Positions 16,864 through 24,887 of a stretch of DNA of 35,702 bases are shown piece by piece. This DNA comes from Ferruginibacter sp. GTDB lineage: Bacteria > Bacteroidota > Bacteroidia > Chitinophagales > Chitinophagaceae. Location of the stretch: the NCBI GenBank assembly GCA_030655145.1, contig JAURWD010000108.1, positions 1-35,702 of the forward strand. The letters run 5' to 3'. Both the position numbers and the translations under genes were made by a program. The stretch's first letter is position 1. Every line of letters begins with the position of its first letter. The notes beneath the pieces are model-generated. The model had not been told where the DNA came from. It ran no database searches and was given only the letters and a program-made list of their open reading frames with translations.

Positions 16864-17436
16864 TTATTTTGTCTTCCCCAAATGAATTTTCAGGCCAACA
16901 CCACTGTTGAATGTGTTGCTCCGCGTTGCTTCGAAGGCATTTAGTTTAGTATGTTTAAATCCGACTGTAAATTCTACTGCTATTTGTTTGCTGAGAAAAA
17001 TAGCAGGTCCGGCCATGATACTAAATCCATGCGATTTTTCAACATATTCGGGACTTTGTAAATTCCTCCACCGGGTCTTCTGATAGAGGTAGCCCGCATC
17101 AAGAAATGCATTTACCTTTCTTTGTACCGGAAGGAAGTAGCACCTTAAAAATGGCGAAATTGACGTGGTTCTGTACCTGGTTTCGACAAGTCTATTTCCA
17201 GAATTGTATGCGCCAAGATCCAGCCTGAAGCCACCTGCGATGTTATCTACAATGAAGTATCCAATATTTGGTGAAAAGATAAAATTGGTTGACGCATAAT
17301 CAGGGCTGTAATAATTTTTGTCCTTAACTGATTCGAAATTTATTTTACCGCCGACCAGGAAATTTCCTTTGGTCGTTTGCGTGTATCCAGGAATACTGAG
17401 GCACAGCAAAAAGAAGGAGAGGAGAAATGTTTTCAT
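16864..17436 (-). CDS. outer membrane beta-barrel protein
   Basis: 190 residues: signal peptide MKTFLLSFFLLCLSIPGYTQ, then alternating strands with aromatic girdles (NFLVGGKINFES, FIFSPNIGYFIVDNIAGGFRLDLGAY, ISPFLRCYFLP, NAFLDAGYLYQ, FSIMAGPAIFLSKQIAVEFTVGFKH) and a terminal strand SGVGLKIHLGK. About eight strands, the OmpX/OmpW-like size (PF13505-type). Probably a small outer membrane structural protein or porin; ligand unknown. Monocistronic by the large flanking gaps. Confidence 0.82.
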   Translation of the reverse strand: MKTFLLSFFLLCLSIPGYTQTTKGNFLVGGKINFESVKDKNYYSPDYASTNFIFSPNIGYFIVDNIAGGFRLDLGAYNSGNRLVETRYRTTSISPFLRCYFLPVQRKVNAFLDAGYLYQKTRWRNLQSPEYVEKSHGFSIMAGPAIFLSKQIAVEFTVGFKHTKLNAFEATRSNTFNSGVGLKIHLGKTK

Positions 17437-17810
17437 GCGTGTTAGTGTGGGTAGGTGAAGATCGAAAGTATCCCGAAAACACTTAAGGAAATTGTAAAGT
17501 TTTAAAAAACCGGAACACGTCCCCGGCCCGTATAAAAATTAATAACCTGCCCTCCCTCGTATCAACAAATAACTTTAGCACCGTATCCAAAGGATACTCA
17601 AGTTTTAAAAGAGCACAGCGCTATTGATAGAAATTTTATCCAGGTCAATTTTGTTCGAGACGTTTTCTGTTAGGACATCCAGGCAATCGAAATTGAATTG
17701 GATGTAATCAGCTAATAAGGCGTCGTTTTCCGCTGTGCTGCCTTTTATTTATTTTAAAAGAAAAAAGTGGTTGTAAGAGAATTTTGCAGGTTAGACGAAA
17801 CACTTGGGGA
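17437..17810. other. 374-bp intergenic region with an ORF remnant
   Basis: It contains the startless minus-strand open frame at 17605-17748, whose ends coincide with a 9-bp inverted repeat (AGCACAGCG at 17612-17620 and CGCTGTGCT at 17731-17739). Nothing else is recognised, and there is no clear promoter box for the barrel gene. Confidence 0.4.
17605..17748 (-). pseudogene. startless open frame, probable gene remnant
   Basis: On the minus strand 47 codons read GSTAENDALLADYIQF ... NVSNKIDLDKISINSAVLF and then stop at 17605-17607. The composition is strongly protein-like, with alternating hydrophobic and acidic residues. There is no ATG, GTG or TTG between the preceding stop (17749-17751) and the body of the frame, so it appears to be the C-terminal end of a lost gene. 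No family recognised. Confidence 0.3.
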
Positions 17811-18236
17811 TTAGGGTGTGTCGAATAATTCTCTGCCCCCGGCTGTTTTACTTTTGAGGTACACAATTGGGAAACCCAGTACAGCTAATTCGGCTGTTTG
17901 TCCGGCCTGGTTTAAATTTTTGATTATTTCGTTTACGATCTGCCTCGCGATTGTATAAGTGAATCCGGGAGTAAAACTCATGTGAAGGCCGTCAGTGTCC
18001 TGGGAAAAATTGTAAGATTCCTCGTTTACTGTGTAGATGGTCGAATTTTTCATCGTGACCTTTGTCCAGTCAAAAGAATTCGGCGTCATGAGATTGTCGT
18101 ATTCCCCGGCCGGAATTTGAATGTTCCCGACTAAGAGGAATTCAAAATCTTTTCCTGTCCATTCAGACGTATCCATGTTCTCCGGGACAAAAAATGGTTT
18201 TAGATCTACTGTTTTATTACCTGGGTAGCCAAACAT
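17811..18236 (-). CDS. hypothetical protein, 141 aa
   Basis: Not recognised. No signal peptide or membrane segment. The N-terminal half reads as beta strands with turns (NKTVDLKPFFVP, EFLLVGNIQIPAG); the C-terminal half has an amphipathic helix (TIARQIVNEIIKNLNQAGQ) followed by ELAVLGFPIVYLKSK. It could be a small cytoplasmic effector, an immunity-like protein or an orphan. The downstream spacer holds another remnant frame on the same strand, which hints at a decayed two-gene unit. The protein-like composition and clean ATG support a real gene; function unknown. Confidence 0.6.
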   Translation of the reverse strand: MFGYPGNKTVDLKPFFVPENMDTSEWTGKDFEFLLVGNIQIPAGEYDNLMTPNSFDWTKVTMKNSTIYTVNEESYNFSQDTDGLHMSFTPGFTYTIARQIVNEIIKNLNQAGQTAELAVLGFPIVYLKSKTAGGRELFDTP

Positions 18237-18959
18237 TTGCGAGAGGGTTTATGGATGAAAGATAGCAAGCGTCTACAGTCATAAACCTAACACAAATTCC
18301 ACAAACTTCAACAGTACAATATCAAGGTTCAGCAGCAATTTTCTAGGAAAATTACCTTCACAGTTCAATAAACCTGGGATGGCAAACAAGTGTTTGTACT
18401 ACCGGTATCTTCATAATAAATTTATGGTTCCCTGATAGTTAAAGAACTTTCCAATGGGATGACTTTTACCTGCCCATAGCTGGTAAAGCAGGGGATGAAG
18501 ACCTAAATTAGAATTGCAAATTGTCTCATATACGATTTTTTGAAGTTATCACTGCACTGTTCCTGACAGGACGTTAGCCAGGTTATCTTTAAACTTTGTT
18601 GGTCATCTCCAGCAGTATTTAGAATGGCTTGTTAACATAAATTATTCAAATGAAACAAGCCACCACATTTGTAATACAGGTTATCATTTTGAAATGTTGG
18701 TGATGGTATCACTTTGAAAGCGGAGATGCCGCAATGTCTCGAGCTTTGGAAAAGAGACATTACGGTCATGTTAAGCCCCGATGATTCAAGAACTCAAGAA
18801 AACTGAGCCCTGGCATTTTGTTTTTTTAAAAGTCCGTTTAGTCATCGGGGGTAGCAGTGTAACTCCATCCAGTTTATAATTGCTTGTGGCCTGGAGTAGC
18901 TATTTTCTATTCTAAAAAAAACGACAAACGAAAAAGCACATTTTATTTACTTCTTTTTG
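18237..18959. other. 723-bp intergenic region with clustered inverted repeats
   Basis: No gene is visible on either strand. The right half (18699-18850) contains a dense run of inverted repeats that could fold as one RNA. The left half has only short, stop-broken frames and a weak TTTACC/GGTAAA repeat near 18465-18500. Confidence 0.5.
18699..18850. ncRNA. candidate structured RNA / inverted repeat cluster
   Basis: Four helices can be drawn in order: GTGAT/ATCAC (18700-18712, 3-nt loop), GCGG/CCGC (18720-18732, 5-nt loop), AATGTCTC/GAGACATT (18733-18740 with 18754-18761, perfect 8 bp), and a long-range CCCCGATGA/TCATCGGGG (18776-18784 with 18842-18850, perfect 9 bp). The second and third abut exactly. 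No known RNA family is recognised, and the strand is undetermined. A decayed mobile element end is an alternative. Confidence 0.35.
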
Positions 18960-20021
18960 TCATTGTTCCTCAATACGTAAGGTTTGTTCCATGGCGTAGG
19001 CCTGGTCCCAAATGAAAACATCATAGCCTCCAAGCCTGGTAGACCATTTGGGTGTGACCGAGTTTACGATCTGGATCACGACGCGGTCAATATAATTCCC
19101 AAATCCCGCCCACGCATTCATGCCATCAGCAGGATCAAGCCCCTCGCCGAATTTGGTTGATGCTAATGCTACGCGGGCAGCTTTTTTCAAGTCATTCATA
19201 AATTCAAGTTGCTCAGCTACATCCGCGTGTGTGCCCGTTCTTTCAACATGTCCGGATACAAGCGTTTTCCACTTCATCTTATTTATTTCTTCAACCTGCG
19301 CAAAATAGCCGGGAACATCTTTTGCCAGGGCAAAGCGTCTCCAGGGCATCCAGCCTGGAAAGATAACATCAACGACCATCAGCGTTTGCTGCGCCGGGGC
19401 GTATATAAAAATGTTGCCTGGCTCATGTGCAACTCCATGGTACGACAGCTCGAGTTGTCGAGTGCCAACTTTAAGGGTGTATTTGTCTTTAAACGTAATT
19501 GTAGGAACCGGGCGACCGGCATCATTTGCCCTTACTAATAATCGTTTAGTTTCCTCCTGCCCTATAATGACAGGTTGCTTTTCTAAGTTGAGACTTTTGA
19601 CGCCACCGATATGATCAATGTGTGCATGGCTGTAAACCAAATGCGTAATTCGCTTATTTGTTACTTCAGCAATTGCCTTCCGGATGTGTTGAGCAAATGA
19701 AGGCGGTGCATCAATTACCACAACATCGCTTTCATACTCCATAAACATGGATTGGTAAGCATTGTCAGTGATCATGTAGATACCCTTACCTAGTTCCTGG
19801 ATTCGATAACCTTTACCAGGCTCGATGGCTGGTCCTTTCGACGATTCCGGCACTTCAAGGTGCTTCCCGATGTGCACAGCAAGTGGCGCTATCTCCGGCA
19901 TATCCGGGTAAGGAATCCCGGCAGCTCCTTTTTTTAATGCTTGTGCAAAGCTGCTTGTTGAAAGGAGTAAAACAACTCCTGTAAATAATAAATTGATGAG
20001 TATTGATCTGACCTGTTTCAT
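18960..20021 (-). CDS. secreted metallo-beta-lactamase-fold hydrolase
   Basis: 353 residues: signal peptide about 1-27 (MKQVRSILINLLFTGVVLLL ... SFAQ). The MBL core has the full zinc motif His132-x-His134-x-Asp136-His137 (SHAHIDHIGG), His195 or His199 (YHGVAHEPGN), bridging Asp218 (VVDV) and His258 (SGHVER), so a dinuclear site is likely intact. The roughly 90 C-terminal residues form a helical extension (ALASTKFGEGLDPADGMNAW...). It probably hydrolyses an ester, lactone or thioester outside the cytoplasm; nothing specifically indicates beta-lactams. Last gene of the epoxide hydrolase, cupin, Ohr, MBL series on this strand, 142 bp after ohr. Confidence 0.85.
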   Translation of the reverse strand: MKQVRSILINLLFTGVVLLLSTSSFAQALKKGAAGIPYPDMPEIAPLAVHIGKHLEVPESSKGPAIEPGKGYRIQELGKGIYMITDNAYQSMFMEYESDVVVIDAPPSFAQHIRKAIAEVTNKRITHLVYSHAHIDHIGGVKSLNLEKQPVIIGQEETKRLLVRANDAGRPVPTITFKDKYTLKVGTRQLELSYHGVAHEPGNIFIYAPAQQTLMVVDVIFPGWMPWRRFALAKDVPGYFAQVEEINKMKWKTLVSGHVERTGTHADVAEQLEFMNDLKKAARVALASTKFGEGLDPADGMNAWAGFGNYIDRVVIQIVNSVTPKWSTRLGGYDVFIWDQAYAMEQTLRIEEQ

Positions 20022-20163
20022 TGTTTTTCATTTTTGATTGTTCCTTCAAAGTATTCAATGGCTGGAGCAAGTTTCTCCAAACCATACGGGAAGTATATTC
20101 TTGAAAATTGCTAAAATTTATTTCAGATTTTTCCAGGCTTGAATCAACCAACGGGAAGCGGTT

Positions 20164-20592
20164 TTATAAAAGGTAGTAGTCAACTTTTATATTTCCCTTG
20201 ACTGCTTTTGAATAAGGACAGGTATGCGTTGCATCTTCAACCAATTGCATTGCGATTTCTCTTTCCACCCCGGGGATCGTAATGTTAAGCCGGGCCTGGA
20301 GTGAGTAATCTCCGTTATCGGAGCAGAGATCAATTTCCGCATCAACCGCTGTGTCCTCGGGAAGTGTAATTCGCATTCTACGGGCAACGGTGCTCAATGC
20401 GCCTTCAAAACAGGCAGACCATCCTGCAGCAAATAATTGTTCGGGATTGGTACCGGTTCCGTTTGTGCCGGGCGTGGAAAGCCTGATGTCAAGATGCCCG
20501 TCAGAACTTTTTGATACACCATGTCCGCGGCCGCCTGTTGTGTGCGTTTTAGCCGTGTATAATACTTTGGTTGATTGAGAGATTGTTTCCAT
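20164..20592 (-). CDS. ohr: organic hydroperoxide resistance protein, Ohr/OsmC family
   Basis: 142 residues, the typical Ohr length. The peroxidatic Cys61 (GWSACFEGAL) and resolving Cys125 (HTCPYSKAV) are both present, with Arg22 in the GGRGHG loop and Glu51 in TNPEQLFAAGW completing the active site. It reduces organic and fatty-acid hydroperoxides to alcohols, usually with lipoylated-protein or dithiol electrons, in the cytoplasm. TNPEQLFAAG and the spacing favour the Ohr branch over OsmC. No OhrR repressor gene is next to it. Located between the cupin and MBL genes on the same strand, 56 bp after the cupin gene. Confidence 0.9.
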   Translation of the reverse strand: METISQSTKVLYTAKTHTTGGRGHGVSKSSDGHLDIRLSTPGTNGTGTNPEQLFAAGWSACFEGALSTVARRMRITLPEDTAVDAEIDLCSDNGDYSLQARLNITIPGVEREIAMQLVEDATHTCPYSKAVKGNIKVDYYLL

Positions 20593-20648
20593 TATTTGTC
20601 TTTTTAATAATTTATGATTTCTGATATTTTTATTTTTTTGAGAGCAGC

Positions 20649-21059
20649 TTATTTCACCGCCTCTACCAGCGGCTTCCCTTTTTCCACGATATAGGTTGCA
20701 AGTTCTGCCCCGTTACCGCTGCCAACGTTTTTCGCTGAATGGACCGTCCCGGCCGGGATGAACAGCACTTCTCCAACCTTAAGCGTAACAGGCGGCTTTC
20801 CTTCAACCTGGTATTCAAGCAATCCTTCGGTGACATAGATTACTTCTTCGCCAGGGTGCCGGTGATTCCCAGCCACGACTCCTTGCCCAAACTCAACCAG
20901 TAATTGAACAGCCTCACGCCCGGGTATGCTGAGGTCATGACGCTGCAGTTCGGTGCGGGTGATTCCTTCGGGCTTTTTCTCAGGGGAACAGGAAATGATA
21001 ACTGCTGATAGTACCGCTATTGCCACAGTACAGATGAGGAGGTTTACTCGCTTTTTCAT
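20649..21059 (-). CDS. cupin-domain lipoprotein
   Basis: 136 residues. Lipoprotein signal with lipobox VIISC, lipid-modified Cys24, so the cupin is anchored outside the cytoplasm, which is uncommon for a single-domain cupin. The conserved barrel motif 1 is His66-x-His68-x3-Glu72 (GNHRHPGEEVIYVTEG), and motif 2 ends with His107 (LFIPAGTVHSAKN), giving a complete 3-His/1-Glu metal site. Possible roles are a small-molecule sensor or a dioxygenase- or isomerase-like enzyme. Encoded between the epoxide hydrolase and ohr genes, in the same direction, so probably co-transcribed. Confidence 0.85.
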   Translation of the reverse strand: MKKRVNLLICTVAIAVLSAVIISCSPEKKPEGITRTELQRHDLSIPGREAVQLLVEFGQGVVAGNHRHPGEEVIYVTEGLLEYQVEGKPPVTLKVGEVLFIPAGTVHSAKNVGSGNGAELATYIVEKGKPLVEAVK

Positions 21060-21163
21060 TTTATTTATTTTGTCAAGCTCAAAATTTTATTGACGATTGC
21101 CTGCATTGCAAATACTTTTCATAAACAAAAGGAGCACAACAAGCTGCTGTCTTTGCCCGGGAT

Positions 21164-22459
21164 CTACCGTAGCGATGCAAATGCCGCACGAATTTCAGTG
21201 GTGAATAATGCAGGTTGTTCCCAGGCGGCAAAATGTCCTCCTTTATCTACCTCTTTGAAATAGACCAGGTTTTTAAAAGCCTTGCGGGCCCAGCTTTCGG
21301 GTGATGCATATACATCCTGCGGAAATGTCGTAATGGCTACAGGTATCTTGATCTGGTCAGATTTCATGCTGCCTGCACTTACAAGATTTATCTTCCTGTT
21401 TTCCCAATAGATCTTTGCTGAAGAAGCAGATGAACCCGTTAACCAGTAGAGAGAAATATCATCGAGCACTTCATCTTTTGTTGGCAACTGGTTCGCGTCT
21501 TTACCATAGGCCCAGTTTTCAAAACCTGGATGCATGAAGAGCCAGGCTGCAAGCCCGGTTGGAGAATCTGCCAGTCCATAACCTATCCCTTGTGGGCGAG
21601 CCTCCATGGTGGTCTTATAGGTAAACCAACCTGTTTTAATGGCTTTATTCAACTGATCGAAAGACGCACGTTCCTTGGCTGAAAATCCTTCGGGAGCAGC
21701 AGCTCCGCCCAGGGCCATGCCTGCTTCATTTGGTAAGGTTGCCGGCAAATTACTGTGGATGCCTAACAAGCCCGTAGGGGCCTGCATAGCCATACTGTGA
21801 ATGATGGCTGCACCCCAATCGCCACCCTGTGCAACATACCGTTTGTATCCCAGGCGATCCATCAACACGATCCAGGCTTTTGCAATACGCTCATTATCCC
21901 AGCCTGCTTCTGTGGGTTTGCCGGAGAAGCCAAATCCTGGTAACGCGGGGATCACCAAATCAAATGCATCTGCTGATTTTCCGCCAAATTCAGTTGGGTT
22001 GGTTAGCGGCTTGATCACGTTCATAAATTCAAAGACGGAGCCAGGCCACCCGTGGGTTAAAATAAGTGGCATCGCGTTTTTGTTGTTGGATTTTACATGG
22101 ATGAAGTAGATATCAACACCGTCAATTTTTGTCATGAATTGTGGGTAAGCATTCAGTTTGGCCTCGGCTTTTCGCCAATCATAACTGGTTCCCCAGTATT
22201 TCACTAACTCTTTCATGTTGGAAAGATTTGCGCCCTGCGACTGATCGGCAACCGTTTCCTTATCTGGCCATTTTGTGTCCTGGACGCGTTTCCGAAGATC
22301 CTTTATGTCTGCGTCTGAAATTTTAACATGAAAAGGTCGCACGGACTCGTCAGTTGTATTTTCGACATGCGGTCCGCCCTGCGCTGTTGCAAATGAACCC
22401 TGCAAAGCCATTGCTCCGCTGAGCATGGTACTGGCAAGGATTTTTGTTGTTTTGTTCAT
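21164..22459 (-). CDS. secreted epoxide hydrolase (EHN domain plus alpha/beta hydrolase)
   Basis: 431 residues. Signal peptide MNKTTKILASTMLSGAMALQ ... ATAQ. The EHN domain (about 41-150: PFHVKISDADIKDLRKRV ... ISYDW-like YDWRKAEAKLNAYPQF) precedes an alpha/beta hydrolase with HGWPGS oxyanion turn (136-141), nucleophile Asp214 (GGDWGA) and general base His409 (KGGHFAAWEQP). It opens epoxides to diols through a covalent ester intermediate; microsomal-type relatives act on juvenile hormone or xenobiotic epoxides. The signal peptide is unusual for this family and places it in the periplasm. It heads the minus-strand arm of the locus, 3 nt after the leader ORF. Confidence 0.92.
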   Translation of the reverse strand: MNKTTKILASTMLSGAMALQGSFATAQGGPHVENTTDESVRPFHVKISDADIKDLRKRVQDTKWPDKETVADQSQGANLSNMKELVKYWGTSYDWRKAEAKLNAYPQFMTKIDGVDIYFIHVKSNNKNAMPLILTHGWPGSVFEFMNVIKPLTNPTEFGGKSADAFDLVIPALPGFGFSGKPTEAGWDNERIAKAWIVLMDRLGYKRYVAQGGDWGAAIIHSMAMQAPTGLLGIHSNLPATLPNEAGMALGGAAAPEGFSAKERASFDQLNKAIKTGWFTYKTTMEARPQGIGYGLADSPTGLAAWLFMHPGFENWAYGKDANQLPTKDEVLDDISLYWLTGSSASSAKIYWENRKINLVSAGSMKSDQIKIPVAITTFPQDVYASPESWARKAFKNLVYFKEVDKGGHFAAWEQPALFTTEIRAAFASLR

Positions 22460-22462
22460 TGT

Positions 22463-22654
22463 TTAAATTTTTATGTTTTGGGATTTGATAAATATTACCG
22501 GGCTGCCTTCATGGGCAACTGCTGGATCTGTGTGGCGAGATTCCTCCAGGCTTTGAACGCCATAGGGATCAATGAAGTTTCTCATTGATCGGAAGGAACG
22601 GTGTATGCCATCATCACCATCAGAATTAAAGCCTATTTTTTTATGCGCTGTCAT
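22463..22654 (-). CDS. possible small leader protein coupled to epoxide hydrolase gene, 63 aa
   Basis: Not recognised. Its ATG lies about 18 nt downstream of the start site implied by the TATTTTTG box at 22679-22686, and its stop is 3 nt before the epoxide hydrolase ATG, the layout expected of a translated, coupled first cistron. The sequence is hydrophilic (MTAHKKIGFNSDGDDGIHRS ... FIDPYGVQSLEESRHTDPAV) with no membrane segment. A 9-bp perfect hairpin falls inside it. It may be a real small protein, a regulatory leader or a remnant. Confidence 0.35.
   Translation of the reverse strand: MTAHKKIGFNSDGDDGIHRSFRSMRNFIDPYGVQSLEESRHTDPAVAHEGSPVIFIKSQNIKI
22567..22590 (-). promoter_or_regulatory. 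perfect 9-bp inverted repeat in the epoxide hydrolase leader
   Basis: GATCAATGA (22567-22575) and TCATTGATC (22582-22590) flank a 6-nt spacer. It lies about 80-100 nt after the predicted transcription start, so it could be an mRNA hairpin or a dimeric regulator site. There is no following T-run, so it is not a terminator. Confidence 0.4.
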
Positions 22655-22678
22655 TGTTTATATTTCACATTGATTGCA

Positions 22679-22710
22679 CAAAAATATTATTGGCCGAGAG
22701 CCAAAGCCAA
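22679..22710 (-). promoter_or_regulatory. candidate promoter of the epoxide hydrolase arm
   Basis: Read on the minus strand: TTGG at 22710-22707, 20-nt spacer, then a perfect -7 box TATTTTTG at 22686-22679. No comparable box was seen ahead of the cupin, ohr or MBL genes, which suits one transcript for the arm. Confidence 0.45.
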
Positions 22711-22949
22711 GTGCTAAAGGGTAAAACGGACCAAGTAAATCCTGAACCGTCCTTTTTTCAACCTGATCTTTAATTGCATGTTCAGGAAAAACGGGATGAT
22801 TCGGTAGGGATGTATTTTATGAGGATTAAAGGAAGACGGGTGAGTTGATCTGGATCGTATGTACCCGGCAGCAATTGAAACATAGCTGTACGGATGAAGC
22901 TTTTATAGTTAGGGCAGGAGAGGGTTGTGTCAGGAGGAGCGAGTATCAT

Positions 22950-24887
22950 TCATTCAAAATGTTCTTTCTGAATGCCGAGCTTTTTCATCTTTGATGCTAA
23001 GGTAGTGGGTGGTAAATTCAATATTTCGGCTGCGCCGCTACTACCCCATATTTTGCCGCTACATTTTTTCAATACCGTAATGATATAATCGCGTTCATTT
23101 TCATTGCTGGTCTTCATACGGAAATCTATAGGTGCATCTTTTTTTTGAACCGCGGGAAGCAAGCCATCTTCAATGATCGTTCCCTTTGCAAGTAACACAC
23201 TTCGTTCAATGACATTTTCCAATTCCCGGATGTTTCCGGGCCAATGATAAGCAATCATATTTTTTAGCACCTTCTCGGAAAGCCCGCTAATTTTTTTTCC
23301 TGCCTTCCGGTTGTAGATCTTTATGAAATGATCTGCGAGTAAGGGAACATCTTCAGCCCGTTCGCGTAATGGTGGTAGTGAAATGGGAAAAACATTCAAG
23401 CGATAATAAAGATCAAGCCGGAACCGGCCTTCTGCAACTTCTTTTTCCAGGTTACGGTTAGTGGCCGCGATGACCCGTACATCAACCCTGGTGATATCTC
23501 TTGATCCAATTCTTTCAATGTATTTTTCCTGCAGCACCCGCAATAATTTTACCTGGAGGTCAAGTGGCATCTCGCCAATTTCATCTAAAAAAATGGTGCC
23601 CTTATCCGCCTTTTCAAATTTGCCAATTCGTTTATCCAGCGCACCAGTAAAGGATCCTCTTTCATGCCCAAACAATTCTGACTCTATCAAGGTAGCGGGC
23701 AGCGCTGCACAATTAACCTTCACAAACGGCATTCCCTTCCTGGGAGAAAGATTGTGCATACAGTCCGCGATCCGTTCTTTGCCTGTTCCGCTTTCGCCTA
23801 AAATAAGCACGGATGTGTCTGAGTGAGCGACCTGCGTAACCAGGTCAAATACATTTAGCAGGGCGCGGCTCTTTCCAATTATGCTTTCAAAACCTTCCAG
23901 CTCGTAAGCATTTGGGTTAACTGGCGGCAAGCCGGTTTTTGGGGATTCAACAACACTATCCTTTTCTTCCCCCTTCAGCATAATTTCCATAACATTAGCC
24001 ATTGTCTTTTGCAAACGATTCATTAAACCGATGTGCGCCGTAGTATAGGTATCCGGCCTTTTGCAATAAAAACAAAATATAAAGACCTTGCCATTTGAAA
24101 GGTGCAACGGAAAATAGATAAACGATTTTACCTGGAAGATCTCTGAAAACAGTTTATTTAAAGAACGTTCAATGCAAGATTCTTCAAATGCTTTTTCAGC
24201 AACGATCCCCGGCATAGTTTCATACGCTGTGTTGTGAACCAGGGTTAACAGATCATTGAGATTCAAGCCAGCAATATTGAGCAATTCTGTTATGCCGATC
24301 GTTTGATATTCTTCGTAACCAATCCTTAAAAAACTGATCACTTTGGATGAAATGCCGTCGATGGTATTAAACCCTCCAGTGATATAGTCGAAGGATATGT
24401 GCAGTTTAAGTGTGGTGCAAATCGCCAACATCTTTTTTTCCCAGCTACCCGTATCATTTGCGATCGCAAGTAATTTTTCTTGTAGCATATTTTCTTTCCT
24501 GGTATTGGCCTCGATGCTATGTTCGTGCCGGTACCGGGCGATCTCCAGTGTTACCAGCAGGTCTTTTTCGCGGAATGGCTTTACTAAAAAGCCATAAGGT
24601 TGTGTTGCTTTCGCTGCACTCAGTACTTCTTCATTGGAGTTGGCACTCAGGTAAACAAATGGGATATTTTCATCCGACAGTTGCTTTGCAAGATCAATAC
24701 CTGTTAACTTTCCTTTCAGGAAAATATCGAGTAGTACAAAATCCGGCTTGTTATTGTTTATCATCTCCCGGGCTTGTACAACTGCATGCGCAATCCCCAT
24801 CACCTCGTATCCGGCTTTCACCAGCATAAGCCGGAGATAATCAGCTTCGATAAATTTATCCTCTACGATCAATATTTTCTCCTTCAT
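22950..24887 (-). CDS. sigma-54-dependent response regulator (receiver, GAF-like, AAA+, Fis HTH)
   Basis: 645 residues. Receiver domain 1-120 with phospho-acceptor Asp54 (FVLLDIF) and Lys103 (LVKPF). Residues about 135-305 look like a GAF-type sensor. AAA+ domain from about 335: Walker A GESGTGK (364-370), sigma-54 contact loop GSFTGA (411-416; Ser replaces the usual Ala of GAFTGA), Walker B TIFLDEIGE, and arginine finger FRLDLYYRLNVFPI. The C-terminal Fis-type HTH is about 598-640. It should open sigma-54 holoenzyme promoters when phosphorylated. It overlaps the sensor kinase stop by 4 nt (ATGA), so it is translationally coupled with its partner. Confidence 0.93.
   Translation of the reverse strand: MKEKILIVEDKFIEADYLRLMLVKAGYEVMGIAHAVVQAREMINNNKPDFVLLDIFLKGKLTGIDLAKQLSDENIPFVYLSANSNEEVLSAAKATQPYGFLVKPFREKDLLVTLEIARYRHEHSIEANTRKENMLQEKLLAIANDTGSWEKKMLAICTTLKLHISFDYITGGFNTIDGISSKVISFLRIGYEEYQTIGITELLNIAGLNLNDLLTLVHNTAYETMPGIVAEKAFEESCIERSLNKLFSEIFQVKSFIYFPLHLSNGKVFIFCFYCKRPDTYTTAHIGLMNRLQKTMANVMEIMLKGEEKDSVVESPKTGLPPVNPNAYELEGFESIIGKSRALLNVFDLVTQVAHSDTSVLILGESGTGKERIADCMHNLSPRKGMPFVKVNCAALPATLIESELFGHERGSFTGALDKRIGKFEKADKGTIFLDEIGEMPLDLQVKLLRVLQEKYIERIGSRDITRVDVRVIAATNRNLEKEVAEGRFRLDLYYRLNVFPISLPPLRERAEDVPLLADHFIKIYNRKAGKKISGLSEKVLKNMIAYHWPGNIRELENVIERSVLLAKGTIIEDGLLPAVQKKDAPIDFRMKTSNENERDYIITVLKKCSGKIWGSSGAAEILNLPPTTLASKMKKLGIQKEHFE

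Noticed and set aside
19855-20151. Minus-strand 98-codon frame over the MBL gene start
   Set aside because: It overlaps the signal-peptide region of the MBL hydrolase in another frame; no independent support.
22655-22949. Search for a sigma-54 -24/-12 promoter ahead of the epoxide hydrolase arm
   Set aside because: No GG-N10-GC element with acceptable flanks was found by eye on the relevant strand, while a standard -7 box is present.
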